From Streptomyces werraensis (GTDB lineage: Bacteria; Actinomycetota; Actinomycetes; Streptomycetales; Streptomycetaceae), in assembly GCA_014656175.1 (NCBI GenBank), contig BNBX01000001.1, positions 434,001 through 498,000 on the forward strand: DNA of 64,000 nucleotides, written 5' to 3'. Below, piece after piece: positions 33,404-43,311 of the stretch (position 1 is the first letter of the stretch; each line of letters opens with the position of its first letter). Position numbers and translations under genes: made by a program. The notes below the pieces were generated by a model, which was given only the letters and a program-made list of their open reading frames with translations, searched no databases and had not been told where the DNA came from.

Positions 33404-34543
33404 TCACACCCCGGACGAGACCTCGGTCTTCTCGCCCGCCTGTGCCTCGGCCTCCGCGATGCGCTTGTTGCGGCGCACGGAGGACCAGAAGGAGGCGCCG
33501 ATCAGGACGACGCCGATGAGACCGGTGATGATCTCGTTGATCTCGTACTGGATGGTGACGAGCAGGATCATCGCCAGGGCGCCGATCGCGTAGTGCGCGC
33601 CGTGCTCCAGGTAGACGTAGTCGTCCAGGGTGCCCTGGCGGACCAGGTAGACCGTGAGCGACCGGACGTACATGGCGCCGATGCCGAGGCCGAGCGCCAT
33701 GAGGACGATGTCGTTGGTGATGGCGAAGGCGCCGATGACGCCGTCGAAGGAGAAGGACGCGTCCAGGACCTCGAGGTAGAGGAACATGAAGAACGCGGCC
33801 TTGCCGGCCAGGGCGACCGCCGACTTGGGCCTGCCCTCGCGGGCGGCCTTCTCCTCCTCCTCGTGTTCCTGCTCCTCCTCCTCTTCGAGCTTGTCCTCGA
33901 AGTAGCCGGAGAGCCCGCCCACGATCATGTAGGTGATCAGACCGGCGATACCGGCGAGCAGGACGGTCTCCGCCTTGTCCACGTGCGTGCCGCCGTGCTG
34001 GTGGGCGTGGGTGGCGAAGGTCATGGCGGAGATCAGCAGGATGATCAGCGCGATGCAGACCGACAGCATGTCGACCTTGCCGAGCTTGGCCAGCGGCCGC
34101 TCCAGCCAGCCCAGCCACTTGATGTCCCGGTCCTCGAAGATGAAGTCCAGGAAGATCATGAGCAGGAACATGCCGCCGAAGGCCGCGATCGCCGGGTGGG
34201 CGTCGGTGACGAGCTCCTGGTAACGGTCCTTGTCGCTGAGCGCGAGGTCGACCGCCTCGATCGGGCCCAGCTGTGCGCTGATCGCGACGATGACGACGGG
34301 GAACACCAGTCGCATGCCGAAGACGGCGATCAGGATGCCGATGGTGAGGAAGATCTTCTGCCAGAAGGCATTCATCTTCTTCAGGATTCCGGCGTTGACC
34401 ACCGCGTTGTCGAAGGACAGCGAGATCTCGAGGATCGAGAGGATCGCCACGATTCCGAAGGCGGTCCACCCCCCGAAGAGGATCGCTGCGACCAGGCCGA
34501 GCGCGGTCACCGCGAACGACCAGCCGAAGGTTTTCAGAACCAC
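33404..34543 (-). CDS. TerC/DUF475 family integral membrane protein
   Basis: ATG 34543 (379 residues). About nine transmembrane helices carry acidic TerC residues, visible as SILEISLSFDNAVVNAG and VLDASFSFDGVIGAFAITNDI, the two inverted S-F-D-N/G motifs that bind metal within the bilayer. A very acidic loop (EDKLEEEEEQEHEEEEK) lies between the halves. TerC proteins export Mn2+ or metallate exoenzymes and dock TerD-type proteins. The gene is flanked by TerD genes on the same strand. The usual start has weak SD support. Confidence 0.88.
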   Translation of the reverse strand: MVLKTFGWSFAVTALGLVAAILFGGWTAFGIVAILSILEISLSFDNAVVNAGILKKMNAFWQKIFLTIGILIAVFGMRLVFPVVIVAISAQLGPIEAVDLALSDKDRYQELVTDAHPAIAAFGGMFLLMIFLDFIFEDRDIKWLGWLERPLAKLGKVDMLSVCIALIILLISAMTFATHAHQHGGTHVDKAETVLLAGIAGLITYMIVGGLSGYFEDKLEEEEEQEHEEEEKAAREGRPKSAVALAGKAAFFMFLYLEVLDASFSFDGVIGAFAITNDIVLMALGLGIGAMYVRSLTVYLVRQGTLDDYVYLEHGAHYAIGALAMILLVTIQYEINEIITGLIGVVLIGASFWSSVRRNKRIAEAEAQAGEKTEVSSGV

Positions 34544-34591
34544 TGGCTACCCCATGTGTGTGTACGGGTCTCCCCCGCCGCCGTGGCGGCT

Positions 34592-35167
34592 TTACGAAAC
34601 GTTGACCCCGAAGTCTAGAGCGATGCCCCGCAGACCCGACGCGTACCCCTGCCCTACTGCACGGAACTTCCACTCGCCCTGGTAGCGGTACAGCTCGCCG
34701 AAGATCATCGCGGTCTCCGTGGAGGCGTCCTCGCTGAGGTCGTAGCGGGCGAGCTCCTGGCCGTCCGCCTGGTTCACCACACGGATGAAGGCGTTGCTGA
34801 CCTGACCGAAGGTCTGGCCCCGCTCGTCCGCCATGTGGATGGACACCGGGAAGACGATCTTGTCGCACTGCGGCGGCACCTTGGAGAGGTCCACCAGCAG
34901 GGACTCGTCGTCGCCCTCGCCCTCACCGGTGAGGTTGTCACCGGTGTGCTCCACGGAGCCGTCGGGGCTCTTGAGCTGGTTGTAGAAGACGAACCACTCG
35001 TCCCCCATGACCCGGCCACCGCTGCACATCAGCGCACTGGCGTCGAGGTCGAAGTCGGCGCCCGTGGTGGAGCGCGCGTCCCAGCCGAGCCCGACCATCA
35101 CCTGCGTGAGGTTGGGTGCGGCCTTGGACAGGGAGACGTTCCCCCCTTTGGCGAGCGTGACGCCCAT
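34592..35167 (-). CDS. terD: TerD family calcium-binding stress protein
   Basis: ATG 35167 (191 residues), starting [18 protein letters not shown]. The two Ca2+-binding segments are intact: [12 protein letters not shown] and the [13 protein letters not shown] loop, with [24 protein letters not shown] at the end. TerD proteins are calcium-dependent cytosolic partners of TerC involved in tellurite, phage and oxidative stress responses, and in Streptomyces also development. It is nearly identical in layout to the next gene upstream, from which it arose by tandem duplication. Confidence 0.92.
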   Translation of the reverse strand: MGVTLAKGGNVSLSKAAPNLTQVMVGLGWDARSTTGADFDLDASALMCSGGRVMGDEWFVFYNQLKSPDGSVEHTGDNLTGEGEGDDESLLVDLSKVPPQCDKIVFPVSIHMADERGQTFGQVSNAFIRVVNQADGQELARYDLSEDASTETAMIFGELYRYQGEWKFRAVGQGYASGLRGIALDFGVNVS

Positions 35168-35232
35168 GATGCTGGTCCCCCTCCGAAATGGTGTTTCCAG
35201 GTGGTCCTGCCACTCCCCCGCGAGGGGGCGTC

Positions 35233-35269
35233 CCCGGGCGCCGCGCGCGAAAGGCGCGCGACGCCCGGG
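35233..35269 (-). terminator. hairpin between the two terD genes
   Basis: CCCGGGCG and CGCGCGC on one side pair with GGCGCGCG and CGCCCGGG on the other around GAAA. It lies between the upstream terD (ends 35321) and the downstream terD (starts 35167) and may act as a terminator or mRNA processing/stabilising stem. Confidence 0.65.
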
Positions 35270-35320
35270 CGGTGGCCGTACGGGACGGCCGCTCGGGTCT
35301 GTACCCCGGACGTGCCCGGC

Positions 35321-35896
35321 TCAGACGTTCACACCGAAGTCCTGCGCGATGCCGCGCAGGCCGGAGGCGTAGCCCTGGCCGATGGCGCGGAACTTCCACT
35401 CCGCGCCGTGGCGGTACAGCTCGCCGAAGACCATGGCGGTCTCGGTCGAGGCGTCCTCCGACAGGTCGTAACGGGCGATCTCGGCGCCGCCGGCCTGGTT
35501 GACGACGCGGATGAACGCGTTGCGCACCTGGCCGAAGGACTGCTGGCGGTTCTCGGCGTCGTAGATGGAGACCGGGAAGACGATCTTCTCGACGTCGGCC
35601 GGGACGGTGGCCAGGTTGACCTTGATCTGCTCGTCGTCGCCCTCGCCCTCACCGGTGAGGTTGTCACCGGTGTGCTCGACGGACCCGTCGGGGCTCTTGA
35701 GGTTGTTGAAGAAGACGAAGTGCGCGTCGCTGGCGACCTTGCCCGAGCTGTTCAGCAGGAGGGCGCTGGCGTCCAGGTCGAAGTCGGTGCCGGTCGTGGT
35801 ACGGACGTCCCACCCCAGTCCGACGATGACCGCGGTCAGTCCCGGCGCCTCCTTGCTCAGCGATACGTTGCCGCCCTTGCTGAGGCTGACTCCCAC
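35321..35896 (-). CDS. terD: TerD family calcium-binding stress protein
   Basis: GTG 35896 preceded by GGGAGG fixes the start (191 residues, [18 protein letters not shown]); the frame is open further upstream but is not conserved. It has [13 protein letters not shown] and the [13 protein letters not shown] calcium loop, and ends [19 protein letters not shown]. It is the closest paralogue of the downstream terD and is first in this leftward ter series. In S. coelicolor the corresponding pair is, from memory, SCO2367/SCO2368. Confidence 0.92.
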   Translation of the reverse strand: MGVSLSKGGNVSLSKEAPGLTAVIVGLGWDVRTTTGTDFDLDASALLLNSSGKVASDAHFVFFNNLKSPDGSVEHTGDNLTGEGEGDDEQIKVNLATVPADVEKIVFPVSIYDAENRQQSFGQVRNAFIRVVNQAGGAEIARYDLSEDASTETAMVFGELYRHGAEWKFRAIGQGYASGLRGIAQDFGVNV

Positions 35897-36009
35897 GAGT
35901 CCTCCCTTGGTGTCCCGGGGGCGGGATGCCCCGTTGTGCATGGATGTCGGATCAACGAGTCGATCCTAGTGACGGGTTCCCCGGACCCGCAGGCCCTGGG
36001 GACGGACGT

Positions 36010-36468
36010 TCACAGGGTGTCGAGCGCCGCGAGGTACTCGCCGGCGTCGCGGGCGTCCGCCATGGCGCTGCTCACCGTGGCGCGCACGACGCCCTGCCGG
36101 TCGATCACGAAGGTGCCCCGCACGGCGCAGCCCTTGTCCTCGTCGAAGACGCCGTAGGCGCGCGAGACGTTGCCGTGCGGCCAGAAGTCGCTGAGCAGCG
36201 GGAAGGGCAGATCCTCCTGCTCGCCGAAGACGCGCAGGGTGTGGATGGAGTCGTTGGAGACGGCGAGCACCTCGGCGTCCCGCTCGGCGAACTGCTCCAG
36301 CCGGTCGCGGATCTCGCTCAGCTCGCCGGTGCAGACACCGGTGAAGGCGAACGGGTAGAAGAGCAGTACGACGTTCTTCCGCCCGCGGAAGTCGGACAGG
36401 CGCACCGGGGCGCCGTGGTTGTCCTTGAGCTCGAAGTCGGGGGCCTGCGCTCCGACCGGGATCGTCAT
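36010..36468 (-). CDS. AhpE/Bcp-type peroxiredoxin
   Basis: ATG 36468 with GAGG six nt upstream (152 residues). [19 protein letters not shown] is a typical thioredoxin-fold start; the peroxidatic Cys lies in [16 protein letters not shown] with the T-x-x-C pattern, and the catalytic Arg is in the later half. A second Cys in KGCAVRGTF is distant, so it may be a 1-Cys AhpE-like enzyme reduced by mycoredoxin. It reduces organic or hydrogen peroxide. Its place next to ter genes fits a general oxidative-stress cluster. Confidence 0.9.
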   Translation of the reverse strand: MTIPVGAQAPDFELKDNHGAPVRLSDFRGRKNVVLLFYPFAFTGVCTGELSEIRDRLEQFAERDAEVLAVSNDSIHTLRVFGEQEDLPFPLLSDFWPHGNVSRAYGVFDEDKGCAVRGTFVIDRQGVVRATVSSAMADARDAGEYLAALDTL

Positions 36469-36586
36469 CGTCGTCCTCGTCCCTCCGGGGTGGTGCCGTG
36501 CGACCACCCTACGCAGGCAGGACGAGGGTCCCTCGAACGGGCCGACGCGTGCGACGCACGCCGCCGCCGGCCCGTCCGGGGGTGTG

Positions 36587-37024
36587 TCACCGCTTCGACT
36601 TGGCGGCCTTCGGGGTCGCCAGCCGGCTGCCGCTCCAGTCCTTGCCCACGCTGACGCTCTTGGACGCCGTCAGGCCGGCCGTGGTGGCGGCCTCCGAGAT
36701 GTCGCTCGGCTCGACGTAGCCGTCCCGGCCGGTCTTCGGCGTGAGCAGCAGGATCGCGCCGCCCTCTTCGATGTACGTGGTGGCATCCACCAGCGCATCC
36801 GTCAGGTCGCCGTCGTCGTCACGGAACCACAGCACAACGGCGTCGGCCACGTCGTCGTAGTCCTCGTCGACAAGGTCGCTCTCGATGACGCCCTCGATGG
36901 CCTCGCGGAGCTCCTGGTCGACGTCGTCGTCGTAGCCGATCTCCTGGACCACCTGCCCGGGCTGGAACCCCAGCCTGGCGGCAGGGTTCGTCCGCTCCTC
37001 CGCGTGGTCCGCGGTCGCGCTCAC
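36587..37024 (-). CDS. DUF3052 domain-containing protein
   Basis: GTG 37024 with AGGAGG six nt upstream (145 residues). [50 protein letters not shown] and [19 protein letters not shown] define the DUF3052 family, small acidic actinobacterial proteins of unknown role. The gene is divergent from aceE with a 404-bp gap, a conserved arrangement in streptomycetes. Confidence 0.88.
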   Translation of the reverse strand: MSATADHAEERTNPAARLGFQPGQVVQEIGYDDDVDQELREAIEGVIESDLVDEDYDDVADAVVLWFRDDDGDLTDALVDATTYIEEGGAILLLTPKTGRDGYVEPSDISEAATTAGLTASKSVSVGKDWSGSRLATPKAAKSKR

Positions 37025-37428
37025 GGGTTGCCTCCTGATCATGTCTTGGGAAATATCTCAGCCACGCGCGTGCGCGAAGCATTGGCCGTAGTCCACACGG
37101 GCGGGACGGATCGCGCAAGTACCCGGCCGCGCGGACCGCCGAAACGGTGACGATCCTGGCCGGGTCACCGCAACTCCAGGCACCCCGTCTCCGTCAGCAG
37201 TGATGGACACCACACCTTTGTGCCCCGTTTGGGCGTTTGGGAACCGTCTGTGGGTACGAGACTCGCATGTACTCGCCCCTTGCGTCACCGTACCGGCCGC
37301 GCCGAGGGATTACCTCTCGGTAGAGATGACGTCCGCGGTTGCGGGGTGGAGCATGGGAGCGGCGCACACCGGGCCGTGGCGAGCGACACGACGGCCCCTT
37401 CACGGCCCTCTGACAGGTAAGGAACAGC
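37025..37428. other. 404-bp divergent regulatory gap before aceE, no gene
   Basis: No convincing coding frame is found. A 7-bp-arm inverted repeat CGGTGAC...GTCACCG (37145-37170) lies nearer DUF3052. Closer to aceE, a direct repeat CGTTTGGG/CGTTTGGG occurs at about 37227-37242. Either could be a regulator site for pyruvate dehydrogenase. I cannot place the promoters firmly. Confidence 0.4.
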
Positions 37429-40176
37429 GTGGCTTCCGCATCCGATCGCAGCCCGATCATCATTGGCGGCCTTCCGAGTCAGGTTCCTGACTTCGACCCC
37501 GAGGAAACCCAGGAGTGGCTCGACTCCCTCGACGCCGCGGTCGACGAGCGCGGCCGGGAGCGTGCCCGTTATCTCATGCTGCGGCTGATCGAGCGTGCCC
37601 GCGCCCGGCGCGTGGCCGTGCCGGAGATGCGCAGCACGGACTACGTCAACACGATCCCCACCCGGGCGGAGCCGTTCTTCCCGGGCAACGAGGAGATCGA
37701 GCGCAAGATCCTGAACGCCACCCGCTGGAACGCCGCCGTGATGGTCTCGCGCGCCCAGCGCCCGGGCATCGGGGTGGGCGGCCACATCGCGACGTTCGCG
37801 TCCTCCGCGTCGCTGTACGACGTCGGCTTCAACCACTTCTTCCGCGGCAAGGACGAGGGCGACGGCGGCGACCAGGTCTTCTTCCAGGGGCACGCCTCGC
37901 CGGGCATCTACGCCCGCGCGTACCTGCTGGACCGGCTGAGCGAGCAGCACCTGGACGGCTTCCGCCAGGAGAAGTCGAAGGCGCCGTACGCGCTGTCGTC
38001 GTACCCGCATCCGCGGTCCATGCCGGACTTCTGGGAGTTCCCGACGGTGTCGATGGGCCTCGGTCCGATCGGCGCCATCTACCAGGCGCGGATGAACCGC
38101 TACATGCACGCGCGGGGCATCGCGGACACCTCGAAGTCGCACGTGTGGGCGTTCCTCGGCGACGGCGAGATGGACGAGCCGGAGTCGCTGGGCCAGCTGA
38201 GCATCGCGGCGCGCGAGGGCCTGGACAACCTGACCTTCGTGGTCAACTGCAACCTGCAGCGGCTGGACGGACCGGTGCGCGGCAACGGCAAGATCATCCA
38301 GGAGCTGGAGTCGATCTTCCGCGGCGCCGGCTGGAACGTGATCAAGCTGATCTGGGACCGCACCTGGGACCCGCTGCTGGCCCAGGACCGCGACGGCGTG
38401 CTGGTGAACAAGATGAACACCACGCCGGACGGCCAGTTCCAGACGTACGCCACGGAGTCCGGGGCGTACATCCGCAAGCACTTCTTCGGCGACGACCACC
38501 GGCTGCGCGCGATGGTCGAGAACATGACCGACGACCAGATCCTGCACCTGGGGCGCGGCGGCCACGACCACCGCAAGATCTACGCGGCGTACAAGGCGGC
38601 GGTGGAGCACAAGGGCCAGCCGACGGTCATCCTGGCCAAGACCGTCAAGGGCTGGACGCTGGGCCCGAACTTCGAGGGCCGCAACGCCACGCACCAGATG
38701 AAGAAGCTGACGGTCGACGACCTGAAGCACTTCCGGGACCGGCTGCACCTGCCCATCCCGGACAAGGACCTGGAGTCGGGTCTGCCGCCCTACTACCACC
38801 CGGGGCCGGACTCGGAGGAGATGCAGTACATGCACGACCGCCGCCGCTCCCTCGGCGGGTACGTGCCGACCCGGGTGGTGCGCGCCGAGCCGCTGGCGCT
38901 GCCGGAGGACAAGACGTACGCGAGTGTGAAGAAGGGCTCCGGCCAGCAGTCCATCGCGACGACCATGGCGTTCGTACGGCTCCTCAAGGACCTCATGCGG
39001 GACAAGGAGATCGGCCGCCGGTTCGTGCTGATCGCGCCGGACGAGTACCGCACGTTCGGCATGGACTCGTTCTTCCCGAGCGCGAAGATCTACAACCCGC
39101 TCGGCCAGCAGTACGAGGCGGTGGACCGGGAGCTGCTGCTCGCCTACAAGGAGTCGCCGCAGGGGCAGATGCTGCACGACGGCATCTCCGAGGCGGGCTG
39201 CACGGCCTCGCTGATCGCGGCGGGCTCGGCGTACGCCACGCACGGCGAGCCGCTGATCCCGGTGTACGTCTTCTACTCGATGTTCGGTTTCCAGCGCACC
39301 GGCGACCAGTTCTGGCAGATGGCCGACCAGCTGGCGCGCGGTTTCGTGCTCGGAGCGACCGCCGGCCGCACCACGCTGACCGGCGAGGGCCTTCAGCACG
39401 CCGACGGGCACTCGCAGCTGCTCGCCTCGACCAACCCGGCGTGCGTCGCGTACGACCCGGCGTTCGGCTACGAGATCGCGCACATCGTCAAGGACGGGCT
39501 GCGCCGGATGTACGGCTCGTCGGAGGAACACCCGCACGGCGAGGACGTCTTCTACTACCTGACGGTCTACAACGAGCCCGTCCAGCATCCGGCGGAACCG
39601 GAGAACGTGGACGTCGAGGGCATCCTCAAGGGCCTGTACCGCTTCAGCGAGGGCACCTCGGGCTCGCTCCCGGCGCAGATCCTGGCGTCCGGGGTCGCGC
39701 TGCCGTGGGCGGTCGAGGCGCAGAAGATCCTCGCGGAGGACTGGAACGTCAAGGCGGACGTCTGGTCGGCGACCTCCTGGAACGAACTGCGGCGCGACGC
39801 GGTGGAGTGCGAGGAGCACAACCTGCTGCACCCGGAGGAGGAGCAGCGCACCCCGTACGTGACGCGCAAGCTGGCCTCGGCGCAGGGGCCGGTGGTGGCG
39901 GTGTCCGACTGGATGCGAGCGGTGCCGGACCAGATCGCGCGCTGGGTGCCGGGGACGTACCAGTCGCTGGGGGCGGACGGGTTCGGCTTCGCGGACACGC
40001 GCGGGGCGGCGCGGCGCTTCTTCCACATCGACGCGCAGTCGATCGTGCTGGCGGTGCTGACGGAGCTGGCGCGTGAGGGGCACCTGGACCGCTCGGTGCT
40101 GAAGCAGGCCGTCGACCGGTACCAGCTGCTGGACGTGGCGGCCGCGGACCCGGGTGCGGCGGGCGGCGACGCATAG
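37429..40176 (+). CDS. aceE: pyruvate dehydrogenase (acetyl-transferring), homodimeric E1 component
   Basis: GTG 37429 with AAGGAA nearby (915 residues, normal for homodimeric E1). The thiamine-diphosphate site is [20 protein letters not shown] with [55 protein letters not shown] and [19 protein letters not shown] mark the AceE family and its pyrimidine domain. It decarboxylates pyruvate and passes the acetyl group to lipoyl-E2 to make acetyl-CoA. E2 and E3 are not nearby. From memory the S. coelicolor counterpart is aceE1 (SCO2371). A strong terminator follows at 40332. Confidence 0.96.
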   Translation: MASASDRSPIIIGGLPSQVPDFDPEETQEWLDSLDAAVDERGRERARYLMLRLIERARARRVAVPEMRSTDYVNTIPTRAEPFFPGNEEIERKILNATRWNAAVMVSRAQRPGIGVGGHIATFASSASLYDVGFNHFFRGKDEGDGGDQVFFQGHASPGIYARAYLLDRLSEQHLDGFRQEKSKAPYALSSYPHPRSMPDFWEFPTVSMGLGPIGAIYQARMNRYMHARGIADTSKSHVWAFLGDGEMDEPESLGQLSIAAREGLDNLTFVVNCNLQRLDGPVRGNGKIIQELESIFRGAGWNVIKLIWDRTWDPLLAQDRDGVLVNKMNTTPDGQFQTYATESGAYIRKHFFGDDHRLRAMVENMTDDQILHLGRGGHDHRKIYAAYKAAVEHKGQPTVILAKTVKGWTLGPNFEGRNATHQMKKLTVDDLKHFRDRLHLPIPDKDLESGLPPYYHPGPDSEEMQYMHDRRRSLGGYVPTRVVRAEPLALPEDKTYASVKKGSGQQSIATTMAFVRLLKDLMRDKEIGRRFVLIAPDEYRTFGMDSFFPSAKIYNPLGQQYEAVDRELLLAYKESPQGQMLHDGISEAGCTASLIAAGSAYATHGEPLIPVYVFYSMFGFQRTGDQFWQMADQLARGFVLGATAGRTTLTGEGLQHADGHSQLLASTNPACVAYDPAFGYEIAHIVKDGLRRMYGSSEEHPHGEDVFYYLTVYNEPVQHPAEPENVDVEGILKGLYRFSEGTSGSLPAQILASGVALPWAVEAQKILAEDWNVKADVWSATSWNELRRDAVECEEHNLLHPEEEQRTPYVTRKLASAQGPVVAVSDWMRAVPDQIARWVPGTYQSLGADGFGFADTRGAARRFFHIDAQSIVLAVLTELAREGHLDRSVLKQAVDRYQLLDVAAADPGAAGGDA

Positions 40177-40231
40177 CGCCTCCGGCGGGGCGGGGGATGC
40201 CACCCGGGGTGGCGGGGCGGCCGCGGGTGGG

Positions 40232-40275
40232 TTCGGGCCGATCGCGCAGTTCCCCGCGCCCCTGGGCGGCTGTCC
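40232..40275 (+). repeat. dispersed GC-rich repeat, copy 2
   Basis: TCGCGCAGTTCCCCGCGCC at 40242 sits between aceE and its terminator. It shares the core of the copies at 29373, 45497 and 63120 in the same orientation. Confidence 0.8.
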
Positions 40276-40331
40276 CACCGCCGGCCCGAAAGCGCGGGGA
40301 ACATCACCGCGTGCCCTGTGGGGCCGAGTTG

Positions 40332-40381
40332 CAGCAGTGAGGGGGCCTCCGGCTGTTTCGCCGGAGGCCCCCTCACTGCTG
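40332..40381. terminator. very long perfect bidirectional terminator
   Basis: CAGCAGTGAGGGGGCCTCCG and two further bases pair with the complementary arm ending CCCTCACTGCTG, a 22-bp perfect stem around TGTTTC. It lies between aceE and the convergent DUF4190 gene. Confidence 0.9.
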
Positions 40382-40393
40382 CTGTCCACCGGG

Positions 40394-40699
40394 TCAGAGC
40401 ACGCCGGTCCCCATGCCGCCTGTCCCGGCCAGCCAGACGATGGCCAGGAGCGTGTCGATGGCGCCGAGGACCAGGGCGATCAGGGCCGGCACCGAGCGGG
40501 AACCCGCCCAGCTGCGGCCCATGGCCAGCCAGCCGCACACCATCGCCGCCGGGCCCAGCACGATGCCCAGGACGAAGAAACCGGCGACGGCGCAGATGGC
40601 TCCGATGATCCCGAGCGTCGCGCGATCCGGCCCGGACCGTGACCACGTCCGGCCACTGGTGCGGGGGTGCCTGCGCGTTCCGTGTCCGAAGCTCGCCAT
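40394..40699 (-). CDS. DUF4190-type small membrane protein
   Basis: ATG 40699 with AGGGAG six nt upstream (101 residues; ATG 40702 or TTG 40705 are alternatives). A basic N-terminus (GHGTRRHPRTSGRTW) precedes two helices, ATLGIIGAICAVAGFFVLGIV and PALIALVLGAIDTLLAIVWL, with the GWLAMG turn between them, as in DUF4190 proteins. The function is unknown. It is convergent with aceE. Confidence 0.8.
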   Translation of the reverse strand: MASFGHGTRRHPRTSGRTWSRSGPDRATLGIIGAICAVAGFFVLGIVLGPAAMVCGWLAMGRSWAGSRSVPALIALVLGAIDTLLAIVWLAGTGGMGTGVL

Positions 40700-40780
40700 C
40701 ATCAACTCCCTGATGGGTTGGTTGACATGGCGGGTACCCCCGCTTCCGTCCTGAATTCCCCTTGTGTGTACGGCGGATGA

Positions 40781-40823
40781 CCGCCGCGGCCCGCCGCACC
40801 CCTCCGGCGGCGGGCCGCGGCGG
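40781..40823 (-). terminator. terminator after the MFS gene
   Basis: CCGCCGCGGCCCGCCGC pairs perfectly with GCGGCGGGCCGCGGCGG (17 bp), 14 bp past the MFS stop codon on the minus strand. Confidence 0.85.
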
Positions 40824-40836
40824 CCCTCACGGGACG

Positions 40837-42456
40837 TCAGATGTGGCCGACGCCCGCGCCCGCCTCGGCGTTCTCACCGCGCTTGGTGAGCAGCGCGACC
40901 AGGACGGCGGCCGCGGCGACCCCGGCGGCGACCAGCGACGCCAGGCTCATGCCGGAGATGAAGGTGTCGTGGGCGACGTCGGTGATCTTCGCGGCGATCG
41001 CCTCGGGCGTGCCCTTCTGTACCGGCGGCACACCGACCTGGACCGCCTCGGAGGCCTGCCCGGCCTGTTCGGGCGTCAGCGGCGGGAGGCCCGCCTTCTC
41101 CCAGTTGCCCGGCAGGTCGCCGTCCACCTTGGAGGCCATCACGGCGCCCAGCACGGCGGTGCCGAGGCTGCCGCCGACCTGCATCGCGGCCTGCTGGAGA
41201 CCGCCGGCCACACCGGACAGCTCCAGCGGCGCGTTGCCCACGATGACCTCGGTGGCGCCGACCATGACGGGGGCGAGGCCGAGGCCGAGCAGCGCGAACC
41301 AGACCGACATGGCGAGGCTGCCGGTGCTCTTCTCCAGCGTGGAGATGCCGTACATGGCGAGCGCGGTGCAGGCCATGCCGCCCGCGAGCGGGATGCGCGG
41401 GCCGACCTTGGTGATCATCACGCCCGCGAGCGGGGACCCGACGATCATCATGCCGGTGAGCGGCAGCAGGTGCAGACCGGCGTCGACCGGGCTGAGGCCG
41501 TGCACGTTCTGCAGGTAGAAGGTGACGAAGAACAGGCCGCCCATGAAGGCGATGGCCATGAGGACCATCAGCACCACACCCGCGGACAGCGGGACGGAGC
41601 GGAAGAGGGCCAGCGGGATCAGAGGCTCCTTCACCTTCGTCTCCCAGAAGGCGAAGGCGGCGAAGCCGACCACGGAGGCGCCGATGAAGGCCCAGGTCCT
41701 GCCGTCGCCCCAGCCCCACTCGGGCGCCTTGATGAGCGCCCACACCAGGCAGAACATCGCGCCGGACAGCAGGGCGATGCCGGGGATGTCGAAGGAGCGC
41801 GGCGCGTTCTCCGCGCGGTGGTCGAGCAGGATCCACACGCCGAGCGCGACGGCGAGGACGCCGACCGGCACGTTGATGAAGAACACGGACTGCCAGCTCA
41901 CGTGCTCGACGAGGACGCCGCCGAGGATCGGGCCGCCGGCGGTGGAGGCGCCGATGACCATGCCCCAGATGCCGATGGCCATGTTGAGCTTCTCGGCGGG
42001 GAACGTGGCCCGCAGCAGGCCGAGCGCGGCCGGCATCAGCAGCGCGCCGAACAGGCCCTGGAGCACACGGAAGACGATGACGAGCGTGATGCTGTCGGAC
42101 AGGCCGATGGCCCCGGACGCGGCGGCGAAGCCGACCACGCCGATGAGGAAGGTCTGCCGGTGGCCGAAGCGGTCACCGAGCTTGCCCGCGGTGATCAGGG
42201 ACACCGCGAGGGCGAGGAAGTACGCGTTGGTGATCCACTGGACGTCGGCGAGGGTGGCGCCCAGGTCACTGGCGATGGCCGGGTTGGCGATGGCCACGAT
42301 GGTGCCGTCCAGGGCCACCATCATGACGCCCACGGCGACGGTGAACAGCGTGAACCAGGGGTGCCCGCGCAGCCCCTTGCCGGGCGTCGCCTCCGACGGG
42401 CCGGCCGAAGGGCCGTCCCCCTGCCCCGCCTTGTCGAGGGTGGTCTGACTAGTCAT
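40837..42456 (-). CDS. DHA2-family MFS multidrug exporter
   Basis: ATG 42456 (539 residues) lacks a Shine-Dalgarno sequence and lies 8 nt after the -10 box TAGCCT, so it is likely leaderless. The 14-helix EmrB/LfrA-like protein has VALDGTIVAIANPAIASDLG in helix 1, GDRFGHRQTFLIG in the first loop and ASTAGGPILGGVL in motif C. It exports toxic compounds by proton antiport. It is divergent from a TetR repressor; two palindromes between them are the probable operators. Confidence 0.9.
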   Translation of the reverse strand: MTSQTTLDKAGQGDGPSAGPSEATPGKGLRGHPWFTLFTVAVGVMMVALDGTIVAIANPAIASDLGATLADVQWITNAYFLALAVSLITAGKLGDRFGHRQTFLIGVVGFAAASGAIGLSDSITLVIVFRVLQGLFGALLMPAALGLLRATFPAEKLNMAIGIWGMVIGASTAGGPILGGVLVEHVSWQSVFFINVPVGVLAVALGVWILLDHRAENAPRSFDIPGIALLSGAMFCLVWALIKAPEWGWGDGRTWAFIGASVVGFAAFAFWETKVKEPLIPLALFRSVPLSAGVVLMVLMAIAFMGGLFFVTFYLQNVHGLSPVDAGLHLLPLTGMMIVGSPLAGVMITKVGPRIPLAGGMACTALAMYGISTLEKSTGSLAMSVWFALLGLGLAPVMVGATEVIVGNAPLELSGVAGGLQQAAMQVGGSLGTAVLGAVMASKVDGDLPGNWEKAGLPPLTPEQAGQASEAVQVGVPPVQKGTPEAIAAKITDVAHDTFISGMSLASLVAAGVAAAAVLVALLTKRGENAEAGAGVGHI

Positions 42457-42523
42457 ACATTCGAGGCTAGTGTCAGCCGCTGACACTTGACAATTCATTT
42501 CACCAGTCAGTAACTGACAGGAC
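42457..42523. promoter_or_regulatory. divergent promoters and two TetR operator palindromes (MFS / TetR)
   Basis: Palindrome 1, AGTGTCAGC-C-GCTGACACT (42469-42487), lies exactly between the MFS -35 (TTGTCA) and -10 (TAGCCT) on the minus strand. Palindrome 2, CAGTCAGTAACTGACAG (42504-42520), overlaps the -10 (TAACTG, 42511) of the TetR promoter whose -35 is TTGACA (42487-42492), spacer 18. Both share the TCAG...CTGA arms, as expected for one repressor controlling both genes. Confidence 0.8.
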
Positions 42524-42567
42524 ATGCGCCCCTCGCCCGGCCCGGGCGAACGGTTCAAGGAGGAGCC

Positions 42568-43257
42568 ATGGACACGGTCGGGACCGTCGTGGGCGCCCTG
42601 CCGCAGCCGGGACTGCGTGAGCGGAAGAAGCAGCGCACCCGGGACGCCCTCGTCCGGGCCGCCCTCGAGCTCATCGCCACGCGCGGCTACGACGGGACGA
42701 CGGTCGACGACATCGCCGCGGCCGTGGACGTCTCCCAGCGCACCTTCTTCCGCTACTTCGCCAGCAAGGAGGAGGTGGCGCTGTTCGTCCCCCGCCTGGC
42801 GGAACAGCGCATCACCGAGGCCGTACGGGCCCGCCCGCGCGACGAGGCGCCACTGGAGGCGCTGCGCCGGGCCGTGCTGGACAGCTGGGACGCCGTCAAC
42901 GACGCCGTGGGGGAGCTCGTCCCGGTGGAGCTGCACATGCGCGTCTACCGGGTCATCGAGTCCACGCCCGCGCTGCTCGCCGCGCATCTGCGCCGGGCGA
43001 CGGAGCTGGAGGAGGAGCTGGCGGGCATCGTCGCCGAGCGCGAGGGGCTGGACGCCGACACCGATCCCCGGCCGCGCATCCTGGTGGCCGCGTTCGGCGG
43101 GGTGATCCGGGTGGCGGAGCGCCGGTGGTCCGCCGGGGACGACCTGAGCGCCGAGGCGCTGCGGGAGCTGATGCGGACGTGCCTGGACCATGTCGGACCG
43201 GCCCTCGCCGCGAACTGGCGTACGACCGCATCCCTGAATCGGCACAACGAAACGTGA
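42568..43257 (+). CDS. TetR/AcrR family transcriptional repressor
   Basis: ATG 42568 behind AAGGAGGAG (229 residues). The N-terminal helix-turn-helix is RDALVRAALELIATRGYDGT followed by VDDIAAAVDVSQRTFFRYF and SKEEV. The C-terminal ligand domain is of the MftR-type (EALRRAVLDSWDAV, ALLAAHLRRATELEEEL). It probably represses the divergent MFS pump and itself, with release by a pump substrate. Confidence 0.92.
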   Translation: MDTVGTVVGALPQPGLRERKKQRTRDALVRAALELIATRGYDGTTVDDIAAAVDVSQRTFFRYFASKEEVALFVPRLAEQRITEAVRARPRDEAPLEALRRAVLDSWDAVNDAVGELVPVELHMRVYRVIESTPALLAAHLRRATELEEELAGIVAEREGLDADTDPRPRILVAAFGGVIRVAERRWSAGDDLSAEALRELMRTCLDHVGPALAANWRTTASLNRHNET

Positions 43258-43311
43258 TCCCGGTCACTGGATTCCCGCGAGACACTCTCGTTCTCCTAGT
43301 GTGTCCTCCCA

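Noticed and set aside
26821..36500. Ter region as a phage-defence or prophage island
   Set aside because: No integrase, nuclease, toxin or phage gene is present, composition equals the flanks, and the same ter-peroxiredoxin-DUF3052-aceE order is core in streptomycetes.
37285..40389. Long open frame on the minus strand opposite aceE
   Set aside because: The plus strand encodes all AceE motifs in order. The antisense frame has Arg/Val/His-rich composition with no family similarity, a common by-product of G/C third positions.
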